The notes under the pieces are model-generated. The model saw only the letters and a list, made by a program, of their open reading frames with translations, was not told where the DNA came from and made no database searches. Source: an uncultured Rhodospirillaceae bacterium (GTDB taxonomy: Bacteria > Pseudomonadota > Alphaproteobacteria > Reyranellales > Reyranellaceae). Taken from it: DNA of 64,000 nucleotides. Where the stretch lies: the NCBI GenBank assembly GCA_945952105.1, contig CAMFGZ010000015.1:62001-126000 (forward strand), read 5' to 3'. A program made the translations under genes and the position numbers. Of this stretch, positions 17,372-32,552 are shown piece by piece. Position 1 is the stretch's first letter, and the number at the start of each line of letters is the position of its first letter.

Positions 17372-18303
17372 GTGAACTGCTCCATCTCCTTGCGCGGATC
17401 GTAGGCGCGACCCGCCTCCCAACTCGCGAGGAACTCCTTGAGCTTGTCGTCCGGCGCCTCCGGCAGCACGACCTTCAACTTCACATACTGGTCGCCGCGC
17501 TGGCCCGACTTCCGGTCCAGCAGACCGCGCCCCTTGAGACGGAGCGACGTGCCGGTGTTGGAGCCTGCCGGCACGTTCAGCATCACCGCGCCTCCCACCG
17601 TCGGCACCTTCACCTTGCCGCCGAGCGTGGCTTCCGTGACCGTGACCGGCAGCTCGACGTGGATGTCGTTGTCGCGCGGCTGGAAGAAGGCATGCGGGTC
17701 CACATGAATCTCGACATAGGCATCACCGGCCGGCCGCCCCTGTGAGCCGGGCATGCCCTGGCCCTTGAGACGCAAGGTCTGGCCGTCGGTCGTGCCTTCC
17801 GGCACGTCGATGTCGAGCGTCTTGCCGTCAGGAAGCGTGACACGCTGCTTGCCGCCCCGCGCCGCCACCAGGAATGGCACGCGCAGGCTGTAGCTGACAG
17901 GCATGCCACCCATGTCGAAGCCGCCTCCACCGAAGCCCGGGCCTCCGCCGCCGCGCCGCTCGCCGAACATCTCGGAGAAGATGCCGCCCATGTCGACGAA
18001 GGAATCGTGGCCGGCCGCATGTTCGTACTTGCCGCCACGGCCGCCCGCCTGGTCGCGGTAGAAACCGCGTGGCGGCATCTCCTGGCCGGTGCCGTCGATC
18101 TCGCCCGCGTCGAAGCGCCGGCGCTTCTCCGGATCGGAAAGAATATCGTTGGCCTGCCCGATTTCCTTGAACTTGGCTTCGGCCGCCTTGTCGCCGGGAT
18201 TGAGGTCGGGATGATGCTTTTTGGCGAGCTTGCGGAACGCCTTGCGGATGTCGTCCTCGGAGGCGGTCCTCGGCACGCCCAGGACGGAATAGGGATCACT
18301 CAT
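17368..18303 (-). CDS. cbpA: CbpA-type DnaJ co-chaperone
   Basis: A 311-residue class B J-protein. It has a J-domain with HPD at 31-33, then a Gly/Phe-rich linker ([16 protein letters not shown] to [16 protein letters not shown], about 85-130), then the two C-terminal substrate domains ([21 protein letters not shown] and [21 protein letters not shown]). There is no zinc-finger CxxCxGxG repeat, which separates it from DnaJ. It delivers clients to DnaK. It is followed by cbpM with a 4-bp overlap. Confidence 0.92.
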   Translation of the reverse strand: MSDPYSVLGVPRTASEDDIRKAFRKLAKKHHPDLNPGDKAAEAKFKEIGQANDILSDPEKRRRFDAGEIDGTGQEMPPRGFYRDQAGGRGGKYEHAAGHDSFVDMGGIFSEMFGERRGGGGPGFGGGGFDMGGMPVSYSLRVPFLVAARGGKQRVTLPDGKTLDIDVPEGTTDGQTLRLKGQGMPGSQGRPAGDAYVEIHVDPHAFFQPRDNDIHVELPVTVTEATLGGKVKVPTVGGAVMLNVPAGSNTGTSLRLKGRGLLDRKSGQRGDQYVKLKVVLPEAPDDKLKEFLASWEAGRAYDPRKEMEQFT

Positions 18304-18357
18304 AGCCCTACAGATGTGCAGTGAATTGCCACCTTACAAGTCCCTCCCCTCTCAACC

Positions 18358-19566
18358 TCACAGGCCCAGCACCGCCTTGGCGATGATGTTGCGCTGGATT
18401 TCATTGGAGCCGGCATAGATCGTGGAAGCGCGGTTGTTGAGATACAGCGGCGTGGCCGTGATGCCCCAGGCCGGGGTCACGGTCGGCTCGTTGTGCCCGA
18501 GTTCCCGAGCCTCCGGCTCGAAGGGAGCGGCGTACCAGGCCAGCGCCTCGACCCCGAGATGGTCGAGCTTCTGCAGGGTCTCGCTGCCGCGAATCTTCAT
18601 CGCCGAGGAGACGGCGCCCGGGTTGCGCCCCTGGCTGAGGTCGGAGAGGACCTGCATCTCGATCATCTCGAGTGCCTGGATCTCCATTTCAGTCTCGACC
18701 AGCCGCTCGACGAAGCCCCGTTCCTCGATCAACCGCCCCGATCCGTCAGCTGCCTCCTCGCGGGCGATGCGCTTCACGTCGTCGAGGCGAGCATAGAGAT
18801 TGGGCGTGTAGGCGTCGCCGCCGCGTTCGAATTCGAGCAGATATTTCGCCACCGTCCAGCCGGCATTTTCCGGACCGATCCGGTTGGCAACCGGCGTGCG
18901 GACATTGTCGAGGAAGACCTGGTTGACCTCGTGGTCGCCGGCCAGGGTCAGGATCGGCGCGACCGAAAGGCCGGCCGCCTTCATCGAGTCGATCAGTACG
19001 AAGGAGATGCCATCCTGCGGCTTCCCCTCGGTCGAGGTCCGCACCAGACAGAACATGTGGTCGGCGACATGCGCGCCGGTCGTCCAGATCTTGGTGCCGT
19101 TAATGACATAGTCGTCGCCATCACGCTCGGCGCGGGTCCTGAGACTGGCGAGATCGGAGCCCGAGCCCGGTTCGGAATAGCCTTGGCAGAAGGTAATATC
19201 GCCCGAGACGATCTGCGGCAGGTATTTGGCCTTCTGTTCCGGCGTGCCGAATTTCATGATCACCGGGCCGACCATGCGCAGCCCCATCGAAAAGATGCGA
19301 GGTGCGTCGGCGGCGGTGCACTCACGGCTGAAAATGTATCGTTGCGTCGCGCTCCAGCCGGTGCCGCCATGCTCTTTCGGCCAGCTCGGCACCGACCAGC
19401 CGCGCCGCGCCAGGATCTTGTGCCAGCGCAGGCCGGCTGCGAAGTCGGCGAACACGCCTCCCGTCTTGCGACCCGCCTCCCTGAGATCCTCGGTCAGGTT
19501 CTCGTCCAGGAACCGGCGGACTTCATTCTGGAAGGCCTCGTCTTCCGGGCTCAGCGCCAGATCCAT
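18358..19566 (-). CDS. Acyl-CoA dehydrogenase family protein
   Basis: A 402-residue flavoprotein with the FAD/acyl-CoA signature FCQGYSEPGSGSDLASL, KIWTTGAHVADHMFCLVRT in the middle beta domain, and the C-terminal ASTIYAGSNEIQRNIIAKAVLGL helix. It oxidises an acyl-CoA to the enoyl-CoA, the substrate type of the crotonases found in this window; chain length is unknown. ATG 19566 is preferred, preceded by AGAGAAGGGAG; the frame stays open to 19782 without family sequence. Confidence 0.93.
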   Translation of the reverse strand: MDLALSPEDEAFQNEVRRFLDENLTEDLREAGRKTGGVFADFAAGLRWHKILARRGWSVPSWPKEHGGTGWSATQRYIFSRECTAADAPRIFSMGLRMVGPVIMKFGTPEQKAKYLPQIVSGDITFCQGYSEPGSGSDLASLRTRAERDGDDYVINGTKIWTTGAHVADHMFCLVRTSTEGKPQDGISFVLIDSMKAAGLSVAPILTLAGDHEVNQVFLDNVRTPVANRIGPENAGWTVAKYLLEFERGGDAYTPNLYARLDDVKRIAREEAADGSGRLIEERGFVERLVETEMEIQALEMIEMQVLSDLSQGRNPGAVSSAMKIRGSETLQKLDHLGVEALAWYAAPFEPEARELGHNEPTVTPAWGITATPLYLNNRASTIYAGSNEIQRNIIAKAVLGL

Positions 19567-19697
19567 TAACGGGCTCCCTTCTCTTTCCCGGGAGGCTAGC
19601 GACCGCCGCCACCGCCCGTCCAGTGCGCGGCTGACACCGGCTTCCGACGGGCGGTATGGTTCTTGCCTCGCAAGCGTACTCGAACGCGGAGGTCGCC

Positions 19698-20600
19698 GTG
19701 GCCCGACTGGTTGGTCTGATCGCCCTTCTTCTCCTGGCGCTGCCGGCAGCCGCACAGGATCGCAAGGAAGTCGACCTTGCACTGGTGCTGGCCATCGACA
19801 TCTCGGGCAGCATCGACCCCGACGAGGCCAGGCTGCAACGCCAGGGCTATGTCGAGGCGTTCAGCGACCCCGTCATCGTCAAGGCGATCCTGGGTGGCAA
19901 TCACGGCCGGATCGCCGTTGCCTACTTCGAATGGTCCGATTCCTGGATCCAGAAGCTGCTCGTCGACTGGACCCTGCTCGATTCCGATGCCGCCATTGCC
20001 GCCTTCGCAAAGCGGCTCTCCGATGCGCCAATCTCGATCTCGCGCCGGACCTCGATCAGCGGGGCCATCCGCTACGCCATCCCGATGTACGGCCGAAGCC
20101 CCTACGACGCCGAGCGCAAGGTGCTCGACATCTCGGGCGACGGTTCGAACAACGACGGCGGGCTGGTCACGGACATCCGGCATGATGCGCTCAAGGAGCG
20201 AATCATCATCAACGGCCTGCCGATCATGAACGGCAGGCCCAATCCGTTCGGCTTCCCGGCGGAGGATGACCTCGACAAGTATTACCTGCACTGCGTCACC
20301 GGCGGCCCGCGCTCGTTCGTCGAAGTGGCGCGCAGCTTCGAGGACTTCCCCCGCGCCATCCGCAAGAAGCTGCTGCAGGAAGTGGCCGATATCGGTCCGT
20401 TGAACGACTTCGACACCGGCTATCTCGGGGTGGCCCGCGACGGTATCGAGCTGGCGCAGTCCGGCGGCGCCCGTCGTGCGATCAAGGCAGACGACGATTA
20501 CACCCGGTTCGTGCGACCCGAATACGAGCTGGGCTGCGACGTCGGCGAGCGCCGCTCCCGCGATTTCTGGCAGCGCCGCTTCGGCGTCACGCCGGACTGA
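19698..20600 (+). CDS. DUF1194 (VWA-like) secreted protein
   Basis: About 300 residues from a GTG start with an ideal GGAGG upstream (an ATG at 19656 is the longer alternative). After a signal peptide (VARLVGLIALLLLALPAAA) comes KEVDLALVLAIDISGSID, a von Willebrand A-like start whose DxSxS (34-38) could form a MIDAS metal site. Further DUF1194-like blocks are RTSISGAIRYAIPMY and KVLDISGDGSNNDGG. Function of the family is not established; periplasmic location and metal-dependent protein binding are inferred. The antisense open frame here is a shadow. Confidence 0.85.
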   Translation: MARLVGLIALLLLALPAAAQDRKEVDLALVLAIDISGSIDPDEARLQRQGYVEAFSDPVIVKAILGGNHGRIAVAYFEWSDSWIQKLLVDWTLLDSDAAIAAFAKRLSDAPISISRRTSISGAIRYAIPMYGRSPYDAERKVLDISGDGSNNDGGLVTDIRHDALKERIIINGLPIMNGRPNPFGFPAEDDLDKYYLHCVTGGPRSFVEVARSFEDFPRAIRKKLLQEVADIGPLNDFDTGYLGVARDGIELAQSGGARRAIKADDDYTRFVRPEYELGCDVGERRSRDFWQRRFGVTPD

Positions 20601-20679
20601 TCGTTTGACGGGCGAAGAGCGATCCTGAAGATGCTTCCCTCAAGACAATAACGGTCGGATGCTCCGGCCGGGGGAGCCC

Positions 20680-21513
20680 ATGAAAGACGCGACCGCCCAG
20701 GCGATCTATTTCTACGACCGCCATCCGATGTCGGGCGAGATCATCAAGGCAAAGCTACGCGCCGCGCGCGGCCATCTGAAGAACGTCACACCGGAGGAAC
20801 TCTGGCCGCACGACCAGGATCCCTATGGCGGCATTGCCGCGACCGACGCGCTGGCCGCGGCGGCGGCGATCGGGCCCGGCACCGAAGTCGCGGATTTCTG
20901 CGCCGGCCTCGGCGGCACGGTGCGCTACCTCGCCCACCGCTACGGCGCCGACGTGACCGGCATCGAGCTGACGCCGTCCCGCGTTGCGGCCGCGCAGGAA
21001 CTCATCGCGCTGGTGGGCCTGCAGGATCGTGCCCGCGTCCGGCAAGGCAACGTGATGGAGGCGCCGTTGGCCGACGAGTGCATGGACGTCGTGGTGAGCC
21101 AGGAGGCGCTCTGCCATGTCCCCGACCATGCGAAGACTTTGGCAGAGGCTTTTCGGGTCCTGCGAGAGGGTGGCCGCCTGGCGATGACGGACTGGATCGC
21201 AAACACGCCCCTTTCGGCAAGGGATGCCCAGCTTATGTGGGACGGCATGGCCATCCAGCCGCTGGAAACGCTGGCGAGCTATGGCGGGATCGCACGTGCA
21301 GCAGGCTTCCATGTCGCAGCGGCGACCGACCTGACCGAGACATGGGGACCGATCCTCGAGCAGCGGCTCGCCATGTACCAGCGGCTTCGGGAAGAGGCGC
21401 GCGCCGCCGGCACGCCGATGGGCCACGATGCCTTCCACGAATCCTACATCCGGTTCGTCGAGCTGATCACGAAGCGCGAACTCGGCGGCATCCGCCTGGT
21501 GGCCGTGAAGTAG
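20680..21513 (+). CDS. Class I SAM-dependent methyltransferase
   Basis: A 277-residue methyltransferase. Motif I is EVADFCAGLGGT (69-80), followed by VTGIELTPSRVAAAQEL and a post-motif MDVVVSQEALCHVPDHAKTLAEAFRVLREGG. It resembles the sarcosine/dimethylglycine and ubiquinone-type methyltransferase group; the acceptor is unknown. Start set at ATG 20680 because GGGGGAG lies 5-10 bp upstream; ATG 20659 in frame is an alternative. The FecR-domain gene converges 3 bp after its stop. Confidence 0.86.
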   Translation: MKDATAQAIYFYDRHPMSGEIIKAKLRAARGHLKNVTPEELWPHDQDPYGGIAATDALAAAAAIGPGTEVADFCAGLGGTVRYLAHRYGADVTGIELTPSRVAAAQELIALVGLQDRARVRQGNVMEAPLADECMDVVVSQEALCHVPDHAKTLAEAFRVLREGGRLAMTDWIANTPLSARDAQLMWDGMAIQPLETLASYGGIARAAGFHVAAATDLTETWGPILEQRLAMYQRLREEARAAGTPMGHDAFHESYIRFVELITKRELGGIRLVAVK

Positions 21514-21516
21514 ATT

Positions 21517-22377
21517 CTATGGCGCGGGACTAGGCATGCCTCCGCCCGCCAGCGGATAGGGGGGCATCGGACCGGGACCCTGGCCGAAGCCGCCCGGTCG
21601 CGGCGAACCGCCCGGCCCCTGCGCAGGCGGTGCCGGCCCTCCCTGCACGGGGCCGGTCATGCCCGGGCCTTTCGCTGAATTTGTTTCCGCAAGGCCGGCG
21701 GCCTTCGCCGCCCGATCGTCACCGCCAGCACGCTTGCCTCCGCTGGCCTCCAGCCTGCCAATACTGTCGGCGAGATCCCTTCGCGCCACGGGCGACGCGA
21801 GACCGGGCGGCTGGCCGCGCAGCGCACTCACCTGGAAACCTGGAGACGTCACGCTTCGGGTGCGCCCCTGGCTCGTCAGGGTCATCTCGTAGCCGAACAC
21901 GAAGGTCGCGATCGTCTTCGTCGGCTCGACACTGAACATCGCAATACCACCGCGGATGGTGATCGTACCGGAAGGCGTCGTGACGACGACGGGCGTCTTC
22001 TTGCTGATCTTGCCGCCGACCAGCCGGAAGACTCCCTTGGTAGCCGTGACCGCCAGCTCGCCGAGCTTCCTGTCCGAGTCGTAGACAAACTTGTCGAGCG
22101 TGACTTGCGCCCGGCTGCTGATCGTCAGCGCCGTCCCGTCGAGGAACAGGAGATGGGCGCGGTCGGCGGCTCCGGTGGTGATGACTTCCCCGGCCTGGAC
22201 GTCGAGGCCGACATGCAGGACGCGCTCGGTCTCGTCCGGAGGCTTGCCGGTCGGATCGCCCGCGACCGCAGACGTGATCCCGACCCGCGGCGCGTCCGCC
22301 GCCGCCGGAAGGCCCGGCACCATCGGCAGGATCATGATTGCCGCACACACAAGGAGCACATCACGCGTCTTCGACAT
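21517..22377 (-). CDS. FecR-domain secreted protein with Pro/Gly-rich tail
   Basis: A 286-residue protein: signal peptide MSKTRDVLLVCAAIMILPMVPGLPAAADA, then a FecR-like domain (GEVITTGAADRAHLLFLDGTALTISSRAQVTLDKFVYD, GVFRLVGGKISKKTPVVVTTPSGTITIRGG), then from about residue 200 a low-complexity tail ending in repeated Gly/Pro/Gln stretches (GPVQGGPAPPAQGPGGS and similar). No transmembrane anti-sigma segment, sigma factor or TonB receptor gene is nearby, so it is a free-standing periplasmic FecR protein of unknown role. Start 22377 is chosen at the signal peptide. Confidence 0.82.
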   Translation of the reverse strand: MSKTRDVLLVCAAIMILPMVPGLPAAADAPRVGITSAVAGDPTGKPPDETERVLHVGLDVQAGEVITTGAADRAHLLFLDGTALTISSRAQVTLDKFVYDSDRKLGELAVTATKGVFRLVGGKISKKTPVVVTTPSGTITIRGGIAMFSVEPTKTIATFVFGYEMTLTSQGRTRSVTSPGFQVSALRGQPPGLASPVARRDLADSIGRLEASGGKRAGGDDRAAKAAGLAETNSAKGPGMTGPVQGGPAPPAQGPGGSPRPGGFGQGPGPMPPYPLAGGGMPSPAP

Positions 22378-22440
22378 GCAGTGGCTACGGGCGAACCGAT
22401 CGTCCCATCCCCATCTCCCGCTCGATCGCGACGACACGCG

Positions 22441-23337
22441 TCAATCCGCCTGCAGCACCGGCAAGGCCGACAGTCGCTTGACTGCAAAATCAAGGAACGC
22501 ATCGATCTTGGGTGCACGATGCGCGCGACCTTTCGTCAGGAGCTGTACCGGCAAGGGTGCGGTTTCGAAATCGCGCAGGAGCCGCACGAGGCGGCCCGCC
22601 ACCAGGTCGTCCGCCACCTGGTAGGACAGGAACTGCGCGATCCCGCGTCCATCGCGAACGGCGCGAAGTCTCGTTTCGATGTCGTCGGTGCGGAAGCGGC
22701 CTTCGAGCCGCAAGGGACCTCCCCGGCCCCGTCCGGCAAAATTCCAATCCAGTGTGCCGCGCGAAGTGCCCAGCAGCGCCTGGTGCCTTGCAAGATCCTG
22801 CGGACGCTTCGGGACGCCGTGACGTTCCAGGTAGGCCGGGCTTGCCACCCACTGTCGCCGTACCTGCCCAACCGGCCGCGCCGTGAGGCTGGAGTCGGCG
22901 AGCGGCCCGATCCGTAGCGCCACATCGACACCTTCCTCTATGAGATCGACATTGCGGTCGTTCAGCAGTAGCTCGATCTCGATCTCCTCATTCCGGTCGA
23001 GAAATCGAGCAGCCAATGGGGCGACATGGCGACGCCCGAACTGGACGGGCGCGGCAATTCGCAGGAGACCGCGAACCGGCGCCTCGCGGACACCCGTGGC
23101 CGCGGCCTCGTAGTCGGCGACGATGGCGCGGGCCTTCTCATGGAGGATGCGGCCCGCTTCCGTGGTGGCCAGGCGCCGCGTCGTGCGGTCGACGAGGCGC
23201 ACACCGATCCTGTCCTCGAGCGCCGCCAGCGCGCGCGTGACCGCGGGTGGCGACCGGCGCAGGCGCCGGGCCGCGCGCACCAGGCTGCCCTCCTCCACGA
23301 TGCGCAGGAAAATCTCCAACTCGTCGAGCCGGTCCAT
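22441..23337 (-). CDS. LysR family transcriptional regulator
   Basis: A 298-residue LysR regulator with N-terminal winged HTH (MDRLDELEIFLRIVEEGSLVRAARRLRRSPPAVTRALAALEDRIGVRLVDRTTRRLATTEAG, 1-60) and the effector domain from about residue 90. It diverges from the GFA/PNPOx pair across 97 bp. LysR regulators usually control the divergent neighbour, so these are its likely targets. The gap is AT-rich near 23345-23385, where an operator and promoters would fit. The inducer is unknown. Confidence 0.9.
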   Translation of the reverse strand: MDRLDELEIFLRIVEEGSLVRAARRLRRSPPAVTRALAALEDRIGVRLVDRTTRRLATTEAGRILHEKARAIVADYEAAATGVREAPVRGLLRIAAPVQFGRRHVAPLAARFLDRNEEIEIELLLNDRNVDLIEEGVDVALRIGPLADSSLTARPVGQVRRQWVASPAYLERHGVPKRPQDLARHQALLGTSRGTLDWNFAGRGRGGPLRLEGRFRTDDIETRLRAVRDGRGIAQFLSYQVADDLVAGRLVRLLRDFETAPLPVQLLTKGRAHRAPKIDAFLDFAVKRLSALPVLQAD

Positions 23338-23433
23338 CTCATTCTTCCAATTACTGAAATTGTTATTTTATCATTCGTGTCATTAACGCCGCAATCGGCC
23401 GGCCCTACGTTCGGAGAACTGGAGGATACCGGC

Positions 23434-23826
23434 ATGTTGAATGGAAGCTGCCTCTGCGGCGCCGTCGCCTACAAGGCCGACGCCGCTCTCGAACGCATCG
23501 TGCATTGCCATTGCCACACCTGTCGCAAGACGCACGGCACGGCTTTCTCGTCCGTCAGCGCCGTGCCGCGGGACAAGTTCCGCTGGCTGCGCGGCGAGGA
23601 CTTGCTGGGCGCGATCGAATCCTCACCCGGCAAGTTCCGCCGTTTCTGCAGCAGGTGCGGCTCGCATGTGATGGCCGAACGCGTGACGCAGCCCGTCATC
23701 CTGTTGCGGCTGGGCTGCCTCGATACGAACGTGCGCGACCGGCCGCAGGTCCATATCTGGCGATCGGATGCCGCCCCCTGGTACGACCCGAAGGTCGCGG
23801 TTCCCGAAAAGCAGGAGGGCGTATGA
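23434..23826 (+). CDS. GFA family (glutathione-dependent formaldehyde-activating-like) zinc protein
   Basis: A 130-residue GFA-domain protein whose zinc ligands are all present: CLC (6-8), CHCHTC (25-30) and FCSRCGS (71-77). The founding member Gfa was proposed to form S-hydroxymethylglutathione, but most relatives have unknown substrates. ATG 23434 has GGAGG at good spacing. Its stop overlaps the start of the next gene (ATGA at 23823-23826), so the two are co-translated. The divergent LysR gene probably controls both. Confidence 0.88.
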   Translation: MLNGSCLCGAVAYKADAALERIVHCHCHTCRKTHGTAFSSVSAVPRDKFRWLRGEDLLGAIESSPGKFRRFCSRCGSHVMAERVTQPVILLRLGCLDTNVRDRPQVHIWRSDAAPWYDPKVAVPEKQEGV

Positions 23827-24758
23827 TGAACACCGATACGATGGGCTTCCTGCCTTTCAATGCCGACGAAAGGGCGGCACAGGCGCTGGCCGGACTGCGG
23901 ACCGGCCGCGCGCCGATCCGCCCGTTCATGCCGGAGCAGCATCGCGCCTTCTTTCCGGTGCTGCCCTACTTGTTCACAGCCACGCCCGATGCGCAGGGCT
24001 GGCCGATGGCCTCCGTGCTGACGGGCCAGCGCGGCTTCGTTACGTCGCCTGACCCGTTGACCTTGCGGATCGACACGCTGCCGCGAGCCGGCGATCCTGC
24101 CGCTCCCGGCTTCGCCGCCGATGCGGAGATCGGCCTGCTGGGCCTCGACCTCGCGACGCGGCGGCGCAATCGCGCGAACGGCAGGATCGCCAGCCGCGAC
24201 AGCGGCCTGACGGTGCGCATCGCCCAGAGCTTCGGCAATTGCCCCCAGTACATCCAGACACGCACCGTCATCGCCGAAGCGAGGAACATCACGGCCGATG
24301 ACGCTCCGGCAACGGCATTGTCCGGCCTGGACGAGGCCGCGCGCGATCTCATCGAATCGGTCGACACGTTCTTCGTCGCCAGCCGCGCCCGCAGCGACCT
24401 GGGCAACGAGGGTGGCTTCGACATGTCCCATCGCGGAGGACGGCCGGGCTTCGTCGCCGTCCACGGCGAGACGCTCACAATCCCGGACTTCCGCGGAAAC
24501 GGCTTCTTCAACACGCTGGGCAACCTGCTGGGTGATCCCCGCGCCGGCTTGCTGTTCATCGATTTCAACACGGGCGACCTCCTGCAGCTACTGGGGACCA
24601 CCACCATCGACTGGCACCCGGGCGAGGCGGGCCTCGCAGGCGCGGAACGGCTATGGCGCGTCAAGGTCGAGCGCGCTTGGCGCAGGCCATCTGCATTTTC
24701 TCCCCGGGTCACTTTCGGAGAATTTGCACCAAGTACGCTTCAAACGGGCATCTGGTAG
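23823..24758 (+). CDS. Pyridoxamine 5'-phosphate oxidase-family flavoprotein
   Basis: A 311-residue protein with a split-barrel FMN-binding core: FPVLPYLFTATPDAQGWPMASVLTGQRGFV and later LGNLLGDPRAGLLFIDFNTGDLLQLLGTTTIDW, typical of the larger PNPOx-like proteins. The family includes flavin reductases and general redox proteins, and the reaction is not predictable. It starts at ATG 23823 (or the adjacent ATG 23826) overlapping the GFA gene, indicating a two-gene unit in which the GFA and flavoprotein may act together. Confidence 0.8.
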   Translation: MMNTDTMGFLPFNADERAAQALAGLRTGRAPIRPFMPEQHRAFFPVLPYLFTATPDAQGWPMASVLTGQRGFVTSPDPLTLRIDTLPRAGDPAAPGFAADAEIGLLGLDLATRRRNRANGRIASRDSGLTVRIAQSFGNCPQYIQTRTVIAEARNITADDAPATALSGLDEAARDLIESVDTFFVASRARSDLGNEGGFDMSHRGGRPGFVAVHGETLTIPDFRGNGFFNTLGNLLGDPRAGLLFIDFNTGDLLQLLGTTTIDWHPGEAGLAGAERLWRVKVERAWRRPSAFSPRVTFGEFAPSTLQTGIW

Positions 24759-24820
24759 CCATATTCGTTCTTACAAGTCTCACCCGGACGGGTAATGTCC
24801 GGCTTGGGGTTGGGACTGTC

Positions 24821-25957
24821 GTGGGAAACAGGATCAGCATCGTCATACCGACGCACAACCGTGCGCCGCTGTTGCGGCGTGCGCTTGTTTGCGCGCAGTC
24901 GCAGACGTTGCGGGACAGGGAAATCGTCGTCGTGGTCGACGGATCGACCGACGATACGCTTTCGATGCTCGATGCCCATTTTCCCAACGTGAAGGTCGTG
25001 CATCACGAATCGCCGAAAGGCCCCAGCGCCTCGCGGAACGCCGGCATCGCCGCCGCCTCGGGCGACTGGATTTTTTTCCACGACGACGACGACCTGATGC
25101 ACCCCTCGCATCTCGCCGAGTTGCTGGCCGCCGCGCTGGCGGCGCCGCCGAACTCGCTGGTTGCAGGCCGGTCGCGGGACTTCGCCATCCTTGGCGACGA
25201 CGTCACCTTCGGCCCGACGATCTGGACAGCAGCGGAGCGTTCCGACACCGACACGCTGATCCAGTTCCTCGAGCCCACGGCACTGCGCACCATTACCCAC
25301 ACGACGATCCTTTGGCCGCGCCGCTTGTTCGACACCGAGAAATGGGACGAGACGCTAAGCTTCTACGAGGATTTCGACCTGTGCTGCCGGGCCATCCTGT
25401 CCGGCCTGCACGTGATTGGCCGCGAAGTCGGGATGTATTACATCCGCGTCCACGCCGCGCCGCGGCTCACCTCAGCCAAGGACGACACCAACCAGCTCCT
25501 TTGGTCGGCACGCTTCTGGTTGAAATGGGCGAGGATCCTGCGCGACCGTCCCGAGCACAGGGCCTGTGCGGAAGCCCTGCGCAACGGTCTGATGGACTGC
25601 CTGATCCGACTCTCCAACCTGCCGGCGGGCCAGACCTACCTTCCGCAACTCGCCGCCGCCTTCAGGGAATGGGGCGGCGAGCGCTACTATGTAACGCCAC
25701 GGCCCAGAAACCCGCTGAAGCGCGCGCTCGGTGACACGGTCCTGAACGTGGCCGGCTTTCCGGCGCTGCACCTGTTGCTGCGCGTCGTCGATACCTTCCG
25801 CCGCAAGGAAGCGCCCTATCTCGACACGCTGCAGCCGCCGGCCAGCGAGGCCGACCGGCAGGACGCTCTGCACATCGCGAACTACGAAGCCGAAGCCAGA
25901 CTTCAGCCCGCGGCCGATCGCAGCCGTCCCACCATGGCTTCGAGAGCCAGCAGGTAG
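24821..25957 (+). CDS. Family 2 glycosyltransferase
   Basis: About 378 residues. The GT-A fold begins RISIVIPTHNRAPLLRRAL, followed by VVVDGSTDDTLSML, GPSASRNAGIAAASGDW and the metal-binding FFHDDDDLMHP (about 84-94), with ETLSFYEDFDLCCRA as the likely acceptor/base region. Soluble, so probably cytoplasmic transfer of a sugar in surface glycan synthesis. The start is uncertain: GTG 24821 puts the GT-A fold at the N-terminus, while the frame is open back to 24653 inside the previous gene. Its end overlaps the convergent aroQ-like gene by 55 bp. Confidence 0.84.
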   Translation: MGNRISIVIPTHNRAPLLRRALVCAQSQTLRDREIVVVVDGSTDDTLSMLDAHFPNVKVVHHESPKGPSASRNAGIAAASGDWIFFHDDDDLMHPSHLAELLAAALAAPPNSLVAGRSRDFAILGDDVTFGPTIWTAAERSDTDTLIQFLEPTALRTITHTTILWPRRLFDTEKWDETLSFYEDFDLCCRAILSGLHVIGREVGMYYIRVHAAPRLTSAKDDTNQLLWSARFWLKWARILRDRPEHRACAEALRNGLMDCLIRLSNLPAGQTYLPQLAAAFREWGGERYYVTPRPRNPLKRALGDTVLNVAGFPALHLLLRVVDTFRRKEAPYLDTLQPPASEADRQDALHIANYEAEARLQPAADRSRPTMASRASR

Positions 25958-26340
25958 GAATCGGTTCCGAAGCCCGCGATCATCCCGACCGCCGCTTCCG
26001 CGGTGGCGGAGGCGAAGCCCCGCTTCTCGATATTGGTCATGTGGATTTCGATCGCCGGCATCGAGATCGATCGCAGGCAATCGCGCAACGCGTGACCGGC
26101 GTGGAGGAAGCCGGCGGGGTTGAACAGCAAACCGTCGGCCTTCGCCCGGTCGGCCTTGTAGATCGCCGAGACCGCCTCGCCTTCGGTGTTGGTGTAGACG
26201 ATCTCTATCTCCACGCCGAGGTCCCTGGCCCGCCGGCGTATGGCCGCATCGAGTTCCCTCGCCGTGGTGGTGCCGTAGAGTTCGGGCTGGCGGCGGCCCA
26301 GATACTCCATGTTCGCGCCCTGAATCAGCAGAAACCTCAT
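25903..26340 (-). CDS. Type II 3-dehydroquinate dehydratase-like protein, divergent
   Basis: A 145-residue protein of the AroQ flavodoxin-like fold and length. Recognised catalytic positions are the lid Arg17 and Tyr22 (LGRRQPELYG), Asn74 (NPAG), His80, and Glu98/His100 (IEIHMTN). However the usual NGPNLNLLG start is QGANMEYLG, which replaces the conserved second Asn by Glu12. The family dehydrates 3-dehydroquinate to 3-dehydroshikimate (shikimate or quinate pathway). With this change it may be a paralog acting on a related substrate. It overlaps the glycosyltransferase tail by 55 bp. Confidence 0.78.
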   Translation of the reverse strand: MRFLLIQGANMEYLGRRQPELYGTTTARELDAAIRRRARDLGVEIEIVYTNTEGEAVSAIYKADRAKADGLLFNPAGFLHAGHALRDCLRSISMPAIEIHMTNIEKRGFASATAEAAVGMIAGFGTDSYLLALEAMVGRLRSAAG

Positions 26341-26394
26341 CAGGCGAATTCTAGGGCATTTGTTCGCGCAAGCGAACCACGCTCGTTCCGCAGA

Positions 26395-27846
<1,452 letters not shown>

Positions 27847-27911
27847 CTTAGTAACTCCAGCTCATGTCTTTGCAGATCCCTCGCAAGGGTTCGGGTGACC
27901 GCCACAGGCCG

Positions 27912-32552
<4,641 letters not shown>

